Assembly: GCF_010730055.1 (NCBI RefSeq)
Contig: NZ_AP022575.1
Span: 1-64,000 of the forward strand
DNA from: Mycobacterium shinjukuense
Lineage (GTDB): Bacteria; Actinomycetota; Actinomycetes; Mycobacteriales; Mycobacteriaceae
Direction of reading: 5' to 3'
Length of the DNA stretch: 64,000 nt
The notes below the pieces were generated by a model that was not told the DNA's origin, made no database searches, and saw nothing but the letters and a program-made list of their open reading frames with translations. Shown one piece after another: positions 54,015 to 63,800 of this stretch (its first letter is position 1; each line of letters starts with the position of its first letter). The position numbers and the translations under genes were made by a program.

Positions 54015-55145
54015 TCAGAGGCGTTCGACGACCCAGTCGACGCACTCGGTGAGCGCGCTGACGTCATCGGGGTCGACCGCGGGGAACATCGCGACCCGCA
54101 GCTGGTTGCGGCCGAGTTTGCGATACGGCTCGGTGTCGACGATGCCGTTGGCCCGCAGTGTGGCCGCGACCGCCGCAGCATCGACGTCGTCGGTGAAGTC
54201 GATCGTGCCCACCACCTGCGAGCGCAGCCCGGGGTCGGTGACGAACGGCGTGGTGTAGGGCCGCGCCTGCGCCCAGCAGTACAACCGCTGCGACGAGTCC
54301 GCGGTGCGCTTGACCGCCCAGTCCAAGCCGCCGTTGCCTAACAGCCAGTCGATCTGCTCGGCCAGCAGTGCCAGCGTGCCGATGGCCGGCGTGTTGTAGG
54401 TCTGGTTCTTCAGACTGTTCTCGATCGCGATGGGCAGCGACAGGAAGTCGGGGACCCAGCGGCCGGCCGCCGCGATGGCCTCCACCCGTGCCAAGGCGGC
54501 CGGGCTCATGATGGCCAGCCACAGCCCGCCGTCGCTGGCGAAGTTCTTCTGCGGCGCGAAGTAGTACGCGTCGGTCTCGGCGATGTCCACCGGCAGGCCA
54601 CCGGCGGCGGAGGTGGCGTCGATGACGACCAGCGCGTCGCCGGAGCCCTCGGGGCGGCGCACCGGCACGGCGACCCCGGTCGACGTCTCGTTGTGCGCCC
54701 ACGCGATGACGTCGACGGCCGGGTCGGATTGCGGCTGCGGCGCACCGCCGGGATCGGCTGTGATGACGACGGGGTCGGCGATGAACGGGTTCTTGGCGAC
54801 GGCCGAGGCGAACTTCGAGCTGAACTCCCCGTAGGAGAGGTGCAGCGAGCGGGTGTCGATCAGCCCGAAGGCGGCGGCGTCCCAAAACGCCGTCGCACCG
54901 CCGTTGCCCAGAATGACCTGGTATCCCGCTGGCACCGAGAAAAGCTCCGCCAGGCCCGAGCGAACGCGCCCCACCAGGTTCTTGACCGGCGCCTGCCGGT
55001 GCGATGTGCCGAACAGTGCCGCCGCGGTGGTGGTCAGCGCCTTCAGTTGTTCGGGCCGGACCTTGGAAGGGCCCGACCCGAAGCGGCCGTCGCGGGGTTT
55101 GAGGTTGGCAGGGATCTCGAGGTGGGGGGTGAGCTGGTCGGCCAT
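54015..55145 (-). CDS. serC: Phosphoserine aminotransferase SerC
   Basis: 376 residues from ATG 55143-55145. It starts MADQLTPHLEIPANLKPRDG, followed by FGSGPSKVRPEQL. The PLP Lys is in YYFAPQKNFASDGGLWLAI; GNGGATAFWDAAAFGL and the substrate Arg in GRNQLRVAMFP are present. It converts 3-phosphohydroxypyruvate and glutamate to phosphoserine in serine synthesis. Length equals that of the M. tuberculosis protein as I recall it. Confidence 0.96.
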   Translation of the reverse strand: MADQLTPHLEIPANLKPRDGRFGSGPSKVRPEQLKALTTTAAALFGTSHRQAPVKNLVGRVRSGLAELFSVPAGYQVILGNGGATAFWDAAAFGLIDTRSLHLSYGEFSSKFASAVAKNPFIADPVVITADPGGAPQPQSDPAVDVIAWAHNETSTGVAVPVRRPEGSGDALVVIDATSAAGGLPVDIAETDAYYFAPQKNFASDGGLWLAIMSPAALARVEAIAAAGRWVPDFLSLPIAIENSLKNQTYNTPAIGTLALLAEQIDWLLGNGGLDWAVKRTADSSQRLYCWAQARPYTTPFVTDPGLRSQVVGTIDFTDDVDAAAVAATLRANGIVDTEPYRKLGRNQLRVAMFPAVDPDDVSALTECVDWVVERL

Positions 55146-55323
55146 GGCCCTCAGGGTAGTGAGCGATCCTGCGTGCCGGCTGAACGGGCCATCGGCTGTG
55201 AGCGGGACCACACCTGCGCCCTCAGTGCGGGCTGTACCACCGCGGCGGAACCCGGTCTGGATAATTCCCAGTACCGCCGGTACCGTATTAATCTGTCTGC
55301 AATCCTCGTTGGGGAGGCTTTGA

Positions 55324-56346
55324 ATGGCCAGGACGCGCATGGTTCGACGGTGGCGCCGCAACATGGAAGTGCGTGACGACCTCGAGTACGTGGAAAAGCT
55401 CGCCACACTGTCCGAGGGGTCGGTGCGGCGAAACTTCAACCCGTACACCGATATCGATTGGGGGTCACCGGAGTTCGCCGTCACCGACAACGATCCCCGG
55501 TGGATCCTGCCGGCCGCCGACCCGTTGGGCCGCCATCCGTGGTACCAAGCGCAGTCGCCGCAGCGCCAGATCGAGATCGGCATGTGGCGCCAGGCCAATG
55601 TGGCCAAGGTGGGGCTGCACTTCGAATCCATCCTGATCCGCGGCCTGATGAACTACACCTTCTGGATGCCCAACGGGTCACCGGAGTATCGGTATTGCTT
55701 GCACGAATCGGTTGAAGAGTGCAACCACACCATGATGTTCCAGGAGATGGTCAACCGGGTCGGCGCGGACGTTCCGGGAATGCCGCGTCGGCTCCGCTGG
55801 ATTTCCCCCTTGGTTCCGCTGCTGGCCGGCCCGTTGCCGGTGGCGTTCTTTATCGGCGTGCTCGCCGGGGAAGAGCCCATCGACCACACCCAGAAACAGG
55901 TGCTGCGCGAAGGCAAGGCGCTGCATCCGATCATGGAGCGGGTGATGGCCATTCACGTGGCCGAGGAAGCGCGGCACATCTCGTTCGCGCACGAGTACCT
56001 GCGTAAACGGTTGCCACGGCTGACTCGGGCGCAGCGGTTTTGGATTTCGCTGTACTTCCCGCTGACCATGCGGTCGTTGTGTAACGCGATCGTGGTGCCG
56101 CCCAAGGAGTTCTGGCGGCAGTTCGACATCCCCCGCGAGGTCAAAAAAGAGTTGTTCTTCCGGTCGCCGGAGTCGCGAAAGTGGTTGCGCGACATGTTCG
56201 CCGACGTCCGGATGCTGGCCTATGACACCGGGTTGATGAATCCGATAGCTCGTCTGGTGTGGCGGATGTGCAAAATCCACGGCAAGCCGTCGCGCTACCG
56301 CAGCGAGCCGCAGCGGCAGCTGTTGGCGTCCGCGCCGGCGGCATAA
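55324..56346 (+). CDS. AurF-like diiron oxygenase (Rv0885 equivalent)
   Basis: 340 residues from ATG 55324 behind TTGGGGAGG. Helical-bundle metal ligands are visible: HFESILIRGLMNYTF, EECNHTMMFQEM (ExxxH-type pair) and HVAEEARHISFAHEY. This fits the p-aminobenzoate N-oxygenase AurF group of diiron proteins; the substrate in mycobacteria is unknown. It lies 16 bp ahead of fprB, a ferredoxin-reductase fusion that could supply its electrons. Confidence 0.87.
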   Translation: MARTRMVRRWRRNMEVRDDLEYVEKLATLSEGSVRRNFNPYTDIDWGSPEFAVTDNDPRWILPAADPLGRHPWYQAQSPQRQIEIGMWRQANVAKVGLHFESILIRGLMNYTFWMPNGSPEYRYCLHESVEECNHTMMFQEMVNRVGADVPGMPRRLRWISPLVPLLAGPLPVAFFIGVLAGEEPIDHTQKQVLREGKALHPIMERVMAIHVAEEARHISFAHEYLRKRLPRLTRAQRFWISLYFPLTMRSLCNAIVVPPKEFWRQFDIPREVKKELFFRSPESRKWLRDMFADVRMLAYDTGLMNPIARLVWRMCKIHGKPSRYRSEPQRQLLASAPAA

Positions 56347-56362
56347 CCTTGACGAGTTGTCG

Positions 56363-58093
56363 ATGCCGCACGTTATTACCCAATCGTGCTGCAATGACGG
56401 GTCTTGCGTCTTCGCGTGCCCGGTGAATTGCATCCACCCGACGCCGGACGAGCCGGGGTTCGCGACCTCGGAGATGCTCTATATCGACCCGGTGGCCTGC
56501 GTGGACTGCGGTGCCTGCGTGAACGCCTGCCCGGTCGGCGCGATCGCTCCCGACAACCGGCTGGATGTGCGGCAACTGCCGTTCGTCGAGATCAATGCGT
56601 CCTACTACGCACCGCCGGTGGCCGGGGTGAAACCACCGCCGACGTCGAAGCTGGCCCCGGTGCTTCCGGCGGCCGCGGTACATGTGGGCCGGCAACCGTT
56701 GACGGTGGCCATCGTCGGTTCTGGGCCGGCGGCGATGTATGCCGCCGACGAGCTGCTGGTCCAGCCCGGTGTCCGGGTCAACGTCTTTGAGAAGCTGCCG
56801 ACGCCCTATGGGCTGGTGCGCGCCGGCGTGGCCCCGGATCACCCGAACACCAAGAGGGTCACCCAACTGTTCGACCGGGTCGCCCGCGATCGCCGCTTCC
56901 GGTTCTTCCTCAACGTCGAGATCGGCAAGCACCTCAGGCACGCGGAGTTACTGGCCCACCACCACGCCGTGCTGTACGCGGTGGGGGCGCCCAACGACCG
57001 TCGGCTGGACATCGACGGGATGGGTCTGCCGGGCACCGGCACGGCCACCGCGTTGGTCGCGTGGATCAATGGACATCCCGACTTCGCGCATCTGCCAGTC
57101 GATCTCGGCCACGAACGGGTCGTGATCATCGGCAACGGCAATGTCGCCCTCGACGTGGCGCGGGTGCTCACCGCCGACCCCGACGACCTGGCCCGCACCG
57201 ACATCGCCGATCATGCGTTGCGGGCCCTGCGCAGCTCGGCGGTGCGGGAGGTGGTGATCGCCGCCCGCCGCGGGCCCGCGTACTCGGCGTTCACCCTGCC
57301 CGAGCTGGTCGGGCTCACCGGCGCCTGCGACGTGGTGCTCGACGCGGGGGACCACCGGCGGGTGCTCGACGATCGGGCAACCGTTTCGGATCCACTGACC
57401 CGGAGCAAGCTCGACGTCTTAGCGACGCTGGGTAGCCCTGGCGAGGGGGGCCCGGCGTCGGCCCCAGGAATTGGGCGCCGGCGAATCCGGCTGGCGTATC
57501 GGCTCACACCCCGGCGCGTCCTGGGTCAGCGGCGGGCCGGCGGGGTGGAGTTCGCCGTTACCGGCACCGACGAGCTGCGCCGCATCGACGCGGGGCTGGT
57601 GCTGACGTCGATCGGCTACCGCGGCAGACCGATCCGCGATCTGCCGTTCGACGAGTCGGCGGCCGTCGTCCCCAATGACGGTGGCCGCGTCGTCGACCCC
57701 GACACCGGCCAACCCGTGTCCGGGGCCTACGTCGCGGGCTGGATCAAGCGCGGTCCGACCGGGTTCATCGGCACCAACAAGTCCTGCTCCCTGCAAACCG
57801 TGCAGGCGCTGGTTGCCGACTTCAACGCGGGCAAGCTGACCGATCCGGTGGCCAAGCCGGCCGCGCTGGCCAAGCTGGTACGAGCCCGCCAGCCTGAGGT
57901 CGTCGACTCCCTAGGTTGGCGTGCCATCGATGCCGCCGAGGTTGCCCGCGGGGCTGACGACGGGCGACCGCGTGTCAAGTTCACCGCTACGGCCGACATG
58001 CTCGCGGCGGCGGCCAGCGCCCAACGGGCGTCGCCACCGGCGCGCCGCCTGCTGGCCCGGCTGCGCGATCTGGCTGAGCCGATGGTGAGCTAA
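56363..58093 (+). CDS. fprB: Ferredoxin/ferredoxin-NADP reductase fusion FprB
   Basis: 576 residues from ATG 56363. Residues 1-70 form a seven-iron-type ferredoxin: CCNDGSCVFACPVNC and CVDCGACVNACPVGA. From about 110 comes an adrenodoxin-reductase-like flavoprotein: FAD site VAIVGSGPAAMYAADELL, PYGLVRAGVAPDHPNTK, NADP site VVIIGNGNVALDVARVL, and AGWIKRGPTGFIGTNKSCS. Passes electrons from NADPH to internal or external iron-sulphur acceptors. Close behind the diiron oxygenase. The C-terminal 90 residues are poorly conserved. Confidence 0.95.
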   Translation: MPHVITQSCCNDGSCVFACPVNCIHPTPDEPGFATSEMLYIDPVACVDCGACVNACPVGAIAPDNRLDVRQLPFVEINASYYAPPVAGVKPPPTSKLAPVLPAAAVHVGRQPLTVAIVGSGPAAMYAADELLVQPGVRVNVFEKLPTPYGLVRAGVAPDHPNTKRVTQLFDRVARDRRFRFFLNVEIGKHLRHAELLAHHHAVLYAVGAPNDRRLDIDGMGLPGTGTATALVAWINGHPDFAHLPVDLGHERVVIIGNGNVALDVARVLTADPDDLARTDIADHALRALRSSAVREVVIAARRGPAYSAFTLPELVGLTGACDVVLDAGDHRRVLDDRATVSDPLTRSKLDVLATLGSPGEGGPASAPGIGRRRIRLAYRLTPRRVLGQRRAGGVEFAVTGTDELRRIDAGLVLTSIGYRGRPIRDLPFDESAAVVPNDGGRVVDPDTGQPVSGAYVAGWIKRGPTGFIGTNKSCSLQTVQALVADFNAGKLTDPVAKPAALAKLVRARQPEVVDSLGWRAIDAAEVARGADDGRPRVKFTATADMLAAAASAQRASPPARRLLARLRDLAEPMVS

Positions 58094-58548
58094 CCACCCG
58101 GCTGCGCCGACATGGCCTCCTGGATCTCTTCCATGCTGACCTCGCGCACCGGCTGCCCCAGCGACCAGTGGTGGCCGAACGGGTCGGCGATGACGCCGTA
58201 TCGGTCTCCCCAGAACTGGTCCTCCAACGGCATCACCACGGTGGCCCCGGCGTCCACCGCCCGCTGGAACTTGGCGTCGACGTCGGTGACCGTCAGATGG
58301 ATGGTGACCGGAGTACCACCCAGTGACTTCGGGGTCATCGACTTGCCGCCGCAGATCTCCGGGAAGTCGTCGTTGAGCATCACCAGGAAGCCGTTGATCT
58401 TGACCGCGGCATGAACCAGCTTGCCGTCCGGGCGGGGCACGCGTCCCAGTTCGACGGCGTCAAAAGCCTTGACGTAGAAGTCGATCGCTGCCGCGGCGTC
58501 GTCGACGACGAGATGTGGGGACACGGCGGGTTCGACGGTGATCGTCAT
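58090..58548 (-). CDS. Glyoxalase/VOC superfamily protein (Rv0887c equivalent)
   Basis: 152 residues from ATG 58546-58548. PhnB-like VOC fold: VSPHLVVDDAAAAIDFYVKA, LVHAAVKINGFLVMLNDDFP, VDAKFQRAVDAGATVVMPLE and DRYGVIADPFGHHWSLG. The activity is not predictable. Its stop overlaps that of fprB by four bases (convergent). citA lies upstream on the same strand about 200 bp away. Confidence 0.9.
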   Translation of the reverse strand: MTITVEPAVSPHLVVDDAAAAIDFYVKAFDAVELGRVPRPDGKLVHAAVKINGFLVMLNDDFPEICGGKSMTPKSLGGTPVTIHLTVTDVDAKFQRAVDAGATVVMPLEDQFWGDRYGVIADPFGHHWSLGQPVREVSMEEIQEAMSAQPGG

Positions 58549-58656
58549 GATGCGCTCCTTCACTTGTGGTGGCGGTACTGCTATGGCCCGGGCGGGCTCA
58601 CAAGTACTGACCCCGCCCACGATGCAATGTCATCGCGCCGCGGGCAATGCGTGCAC

Positions 58657-58719
58657 CGCCGAACGTGCAACCACGGCGGCCTCGCCCGGCGTGTCCCCGC
58701 CACCAGTGCACGCTCGACG
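58657..58719. repeat. Dispersed palindromic repeat, copy 2
   Basis: 63 bp, 60 identical to copy 1 at 44761-44823, but two changes in the right arm (CGCTCGACG for CGTTCGGCG) weaken the palindrome. It lies in the 200-bp gap downstream of citA. Confidence 0.8.
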
Positions 58720-58746
58720 CAGCTCACCCAAGCAACGTGGCCGTCG

Positions 58747-59901
58747 TCAACGCCCGTCGCCGCCGTTCGCGTCGCACACCCGCGCGGGGAGGCGAACCCG
58801 GTCCCAACCTTCGACGGATTCCGGGCTGCGCGGGCCCGGTCCCACATAAATGGCCGAGGGGCGCACCAGCTTGCCGAGCCGCTTCTGCTCGAGAATGTGG
58901 GCACACCACCCCGCGGTGCGACCACAGGTAAACATCGCCGGCATCATCTTGGCCGGCACCCGGGCGAAGTCCAGGATCACGGCCGCCCAGAACTCGACGT
59001 TGGTTTCGATCGCCCGGTCCGGGCGGCGCTCCCGCAACTCCGCCAAAGCGGCCTGTTCGAGCGCGACGGCGACCTCGTAGCGCGGCGCGTTCAACCGCTC
59101 GGCGGTCGCTCGCAGCACCCTCGCCCGGGGGTCTTCTGCGCGGTAGACCCGGTGCCCGAAACCCATCAGCTTCTCGCCGCGGTCCAGGATGCCCTTGACC
59201 AGGCCGCGGGCGTCGCCGCTGCGTTCCACCTCCTCGAGCATCGGCAGAACCCGGGCCGGAGCCCCGCCGTGCAGCGGCCCACTCATCGCCCCGATCGCCC
59301 CGGACAACGCTGCCGCCACGTCCGCGCCGGTGGAGGCGATGACACGCGCGGTAAACGTCGAGGCGTTCATGCCGTGTTCGGCGGCCGACACCCAGTAGGC
59401 GTCGATGGCCTCGACATGCCGGGGATCCGGCTCGCCTTGCCAGCGGGTCATGAAACGTGCTGTGACCGTTGAACATTCGTCAATGACACGCTGCGGGACC
59501 GCGGGCTGGTAGATGCCGCGCGCGGACTGCGCGACGTAGGACAACGCCATCACCGATGCCCGCGCCAGCTGGTCGCGGGCGGTCGCGTCGTCGGTGTCGA
59601 GCAATGGTGCGTAGCCCCAGATGGGTGCCAGCATCGCCAGCCCGGCCTGGACGTCCACCCGGACGTCGCCGGTGTGGATCGGCAGCGGGAACGGCTCGGC
59701 CGGGGGCAGCCCGTTGCCGAATTTTCCGTCCACCAGCAGGCCCCACACGTCGCCGAAGGTGACCCGGTGACGCACCAGGTCCTCGATATCGACGCCGCGG
59801 TAGCGCAGGGCGCCGCCGTCCTTGTCTGGTTCGGCAATCTCGGTGGTGAAGGCCACCACGCCTTCCAGGCCGGCGACGAAATTTTCCGGGACCACAGTCA
59901 T
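58747..59901 (-). CDS. citA: Citrate synthase CitA
   Basis: 384 residues from ATG 59899-59901. The catalytic set is present: His in GPLHGGAPARVLPML, His in GFGHRVYRAEDPRARVL and Asp in EFWAAVILDFARVP. FTTEIAEPDKDGGALRYRGV is the usual start of the type-II-like/2-methylcitrate-synthase-like group to which Rv0889c belongs. Condenses acetyl-CoA with oxaloacetate. It diverges from pdxH with about 70 bp between them, a gene order not found at this place in H37Rv. Confidence 0.94.
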   Translation of the reverse strand: MTVVPENFVAGLEGVVAFTTEIAEPDKDGGALRYRGVDIEDLVRHRVTFGDVWGLLVDGKFGNGLPPAEPFPLPIHTGDVRVDVQAGLAMLAPIWGYAPLLDTDDATARDQLARASVMALSYVAQSARGIYQPAVPQRVIDECSTVTARFMTRWQGEPDPRHVEAIDAYWVSAAEHGMNASTFTARVIASTGADVAAALSGAIGAMSGPLHGGAPARVLPMLEEVERSGDARGLVKGILDRGEKLMGFGHRVYRAEDPRARVLRATAERLNAPRYEVAVALEQAALAELRERRPDRAIETNVEFWAAVILDFARVPAKMMPAMFTCGRTAGWCAHILEQKRLGKLVRPSAIYVGPGPRSPESVEGWDRVRLPARVCDANGGDGR

Positions 59902-59972
59902 GGCAAAAATTCTTGCACCCCTGCCGCGGGCCGACGCTACCGGCCGGTAGCAACCCCGGTAGCGTTGGCGCG

Positions 59973-60632
59973 ATGGCAGGACCAGACGACCAGTACCTGA
60001 CCGGGATGCGAGTGGAGTACGGCTCGACGGAACAGGACGGCAGCCCCGACCTGGACGCAGATTGGCTCGCCGACGGTTGGCTTGCGTTGTTCCGCAAGTG
60101 GATTGACGACGCCGAACGCGCCGGACTTGCCGAACCCAACGCCTTTGTGCTGGCGACCGTCGCGGCGGGCAGACCGGTCAGCCGATCGGTGCTGTGCAAG
60201 AGCGCCGACGAGACCGGGATCACCTTCTTCACCAACTACGATTCGGCCAAGGGCGCCGAGCTGGCGGCGACCCCGTACGCGTCGGCGACGTTCCCGTGGT
60301 ATCGGCTCGGGCGGCAGGTGCACATCCGAGGCCCGGTGAGCCGGGTCGATCGGCAGCTCACCCAGCAGTACTGGGCCCAGCGGCCGCGCGGCTCCCAGTT
60401 GGGCGCCTGGGCGTCGCATCAGTCGCGCCCGATCGCCTCGCGGGCGGCGTTGCTGCACCAGCTCGCGAAGGTGACCGCCCGCTTCGCCGACGAAGCACAC
60501 ATCCCGGTGCCGCCGAATTGGGGTGGATACCGCATTGCACCCGAGGTTGTGGAATTCTGGCAGGGCCGGGAAAACCGGTTGCACAACCGGATTCGGGTGA
60601 TCGGCGATCGCATCGAGCGGCTACAGCCGTAG
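59973..60632 (+). CDS. pdxH: Pyridoxamine 5'-phosphate oxidase PdxH
   Basis: 219 residues from ATG 59973. N-terminal MRVEYGSTEQDGSPDLDADW, FMN-site strands RPVSRSVLCKSADETGITFF, WYRLGRQVHIRGPVSRVDR, GSQLGAWASHQSRPI, and the signature end PEVVEFWQGRENRLHNRIRV. FMN enzyme that makes PLP. In H37Rv pdxH is elsewhere (Rv2607), so the citA-pdxH neighbourhood reflects a rearrangement between lineages. Confidence 0.95.
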   Translation: MAGPDDQYLTGMRVEYGSTEQDGSPDLDADWLADGWLALFRKWIDDAERAGLAEPNAFVLATVAAGRPVSRSVLCKSADETGITFFTNYDSAKGAELAATPYASATFPWYRLGRQVHIRGPVSRVDRQLTQQYWAQRPRGSQLGAWASHQSRPIASRAALLHQLAKVTARFADEAHIPVPPNWGGYRIAPEVVEFWQGRENRLHNRIRVIGDRIERLQP

Positions 60633-60867
60633 CCGCCCGGCGGCCGCGTTGCTGGTCCGCAAACGTAGGTGACCAGAGCGATCAACAAACTCGACATCCT
60701 CGGCCACCGAGTCACCTGCGATTCACGCGCCGAATCCGGGTAACCCACCCCACCGGCACGGTCACCCGTTGTGGGTCACCTGATTCTCGTGTCGGATTCA
60801 GCGACTCGGGCTCGGTCCTGGCATGGCCATATGAGACCGCCACCCCTTGCACCAACCATCGGCGTGG
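60633..60867. other. Intergenic between pdxH and PE_PGRS
   Basis: No gene seen. GGTGACC/GGTCACC/GGTCACCTG boxes repeat around 60668-60782 on both strands; no hairpin with a T-run is evident. Confidence 0.35.
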
Positions 60868-63800
60868 TCACAGGGTCCCGCCGGGACCGCCGGCACCACC
60901 GGCGCCGCCAGCGCCACCCTTACCCCCGTTGGTGCCCGAGGGGGGATTGCCGGTGGCGCCGACGTCACCGCTGACGCCCGGTCCGCCCGGGCCCCCGCCG
61001 ATCGCCGCACCGCCGGCACCGCCGGTGCCGCCGGTGCCGCCGGTGCCGCCGCTGCCGCCGACGCTGGTGCCGTTGCCGCCGTCGCCGCCGCGCCCGCCAG
61101 CCCCACCGACTCCGCCCGGGATGCCGCCAGTACCGAAGAAGCCGGCGGGTGCGTCACCGCCGTCGCCGCCGCGGCCGCCGGCACCGCCAGCGCCGCCGAC
61201 ACCATCGATGCCGGTGCCGTCGCCGCCGTTGCCGCCGCGGCCGCCGGCTCCGCCGGCATCGCCGGTGAAGCCGGTGAAGACAGACCCGGCCACGGTGCCG
61301 TCGGCGGCGTGACCGCCGTCGCCGCCGCTGCCGCCGGCACCGCCGAACTTACCGCCGTTGCCGCCATTCCCGCCGTCGCCACCGGCCCTGCCGAACCCGT
61401 TGTCGAAGCCGCCCCCGATGCCGTGGGCGCCGGCGCCTCCATTGCCACCATCGCCGCCGGTGACGGTGCCATCGCCACCGTCGCCGCCGTTGCCAGCGGC
61501 ACCGCCGGAACCGTCGTTGCCGGGACCGCCGTTGCCGGCGCCGCCGTTGCCGCCGCGGCCACCGACGCCGGCGGCGCCGATGCCGTCGCCGCCGTCGCCG
61601 CCGTCGCCGGAGGCACCGCCGTGGCCGCCGTCGCCGCCGACGCCGCCGTCACCGCCAGCCCCACCGACGCTGATGCCGGTGCCGCCGTCGCCGCCGGTGC
61701 CGCCGACGCCGCCGGCACCGTTGCCGCCGCCGCCGCCGTGGCCGCCGTCGCCGCCGTCGCCGCCGACGTCCCCGGTGCCACCCTTGCCGCCGTGGCCGCC
61801 GCGGCCGCCGAGGCCGCCGAGGGCGGGGTTGTTGTCGTCGCCGCCGTGGCCGCCGTTGCCGCCAGCGCCGCCGTGGCCGTCGGCGGTGGTGCCGGTGCCG
61901 CCGTTGCCGCCGTTGCCGCCGTCGCCGCCGGCACCGCCATTGCCGGCGTCGTTGTCGCCGCCGTTGCCGCCGTCACCGGCGTTGCCGCCGTCGCCGCCGG
62001 TGGCGCCGCTGCCGCCGTTGCCGCCGTTGCCGCCGTTGCCGCCGGCTTGGCCGCCAGCGCCGTCGTCGTCGCCGCCGTTGCCGCCGTTGCCGCCGTTGCC
62101 GCCGTTGCCGTCGGCAGTGGTGCCGTTGCCGCCGGCGCCGCCGTGGCCGCCGTGGCCGCCGTGGCCGCCGCCGTTGCCGCCGTCGCTGCCGTGGCCGCCG
62201 TTGCCGCCGTCGCCGCCACGGCCACCAACGGCACCGCTACCACCGGCGCCACCGGAGCCACCGTCGCCTCCGGTGGCGCCGGTGGCAACGGCGCCAGTGC
62301 CACCAAAGCCGCCGTTGCCGCCTCTGCCGCCGAGGCCATTGGCGATGCTGCCGGTGCCGCCATCACCCGCGTCACCGCCGTCGCCGCCGTTGCCGCTGGC
62401 CTTGCTGCCGGTGCCACCGTTACCGCCGGCTCCGGCAGCACCGCCGTCGCCGCCGGTACCGGCGGAGCTGGTGCCGCCATTGCCGCCGTTGCCGCCGACA
62501 CCGCCGTCACCGCCGGAGGTGCTGGTCCCCTTGCCGCCGTTGCCGCCGTTGCCGGCATTGCCGCCGCTACCACCGGCGCCACCTCTGCTGATGCCGGCGC
62601 CGCCGTGACCTCCGAAGCCACCGTCGCCGCCTTTACCGCCGTCGGGACCGGGGCCGAGCGGGGGGTCGAAGGTGTTTGTGCCAGTGCCTCCATCGCCGCC
62701 GCGGCCACCAACGCCGCCGTCGCCACCGACGGTGGTGCCGGTGCCTCCGTTGCCGCCGCGGCCGCCGGCCCCGCCGGAACCGCTGGCGACGTCGCCGCTG
62801 CCGCCTTCGTTCGTGATGTCGGCGCCCGAGCCGCCCGCCCCGCCGCGACCGCCAGACCCGCCCGCGCCGCTAAAGCCGTTGCCGCCGTCGCCGCCTCTGC
62901 CGCCGTTGCCGCCGTTGCCAGGGTTACTGCTGGTGGTGTTGCGGCCGGCTCCGCCGTCGCCGCCATTTCCGCCATTGCCGCCAGTGGTGCCGTCGCCGCC
63001 GTGGCCGCCGGCTCCGCCGTCGCCGGCGCCTGATGGACTTCCTGGGCCATTGAGGCCGCCGGCCCCGCCGTCACCTCCGGTGCCGCCGATGCCTGCGGTG
63101 CTGTTGCCGCCGCGGCCGCCTGTGCCTCCTTTGCCGCCGCCGCCGGTGCCGCCGTTGCCGCCGTCGCCCCCTTTCCCGCCGTGGCCGCCGGCGGCGCCGC
63201 CGTGGCCGCCGGTTCCGCCGTCGCCCCCGTCGCCGCCGGTTCCGCCGCCAGCGGCGACGGGGCCGCCGCCGTGGCCGCCGGCCCCGCCCTGGCCCCCGGT
63301 GCCGGTAGTGCTGGAGCCGCCGGCGCCGCCGTTGCCGCCGTGGCCGGCGTTGTGGCCGGGGGTGCTGGAGCCGCCGTTGCCGCCGTTGCCGCCGTTGCCG
63401 CCGTTGCCGGTGATGCTGGCGGCACCGGCGCCGCCGTTGCCGCCGTGGCCGGCGTTGTGGCCGGGGGTGCTGGAGCCGCCGTTGCCGCCGTTGCCGCCGT
63501 TGCCGCCGCTACCGGTGCCAATGAGGCCGTCGCCGGGGGTGCCGCCGTTGCCCCCGTCGCCGCCGCGGCCGCCGCCGTCGCCACCAAGACCGCCGATGCC
63601 GCCGGTGCCACCGGTGCCGCCGACGCCGGCGGTGCTGATGCCGCCGGTGCCGCCGTCGCCGCCGCCCGTCGCCGCTTGCCGCCGGTGCCGCCCTTGCCGC
63701 CTATGGCGCCGTTGCCGCCGGTTCCCCCCTCGCCGCCGGTGCCGCCAGTGCCGCCGTTGTCGCCAGCGCCCCCGGTGCCGCCGGTCCCGCCGTCCCCGCC

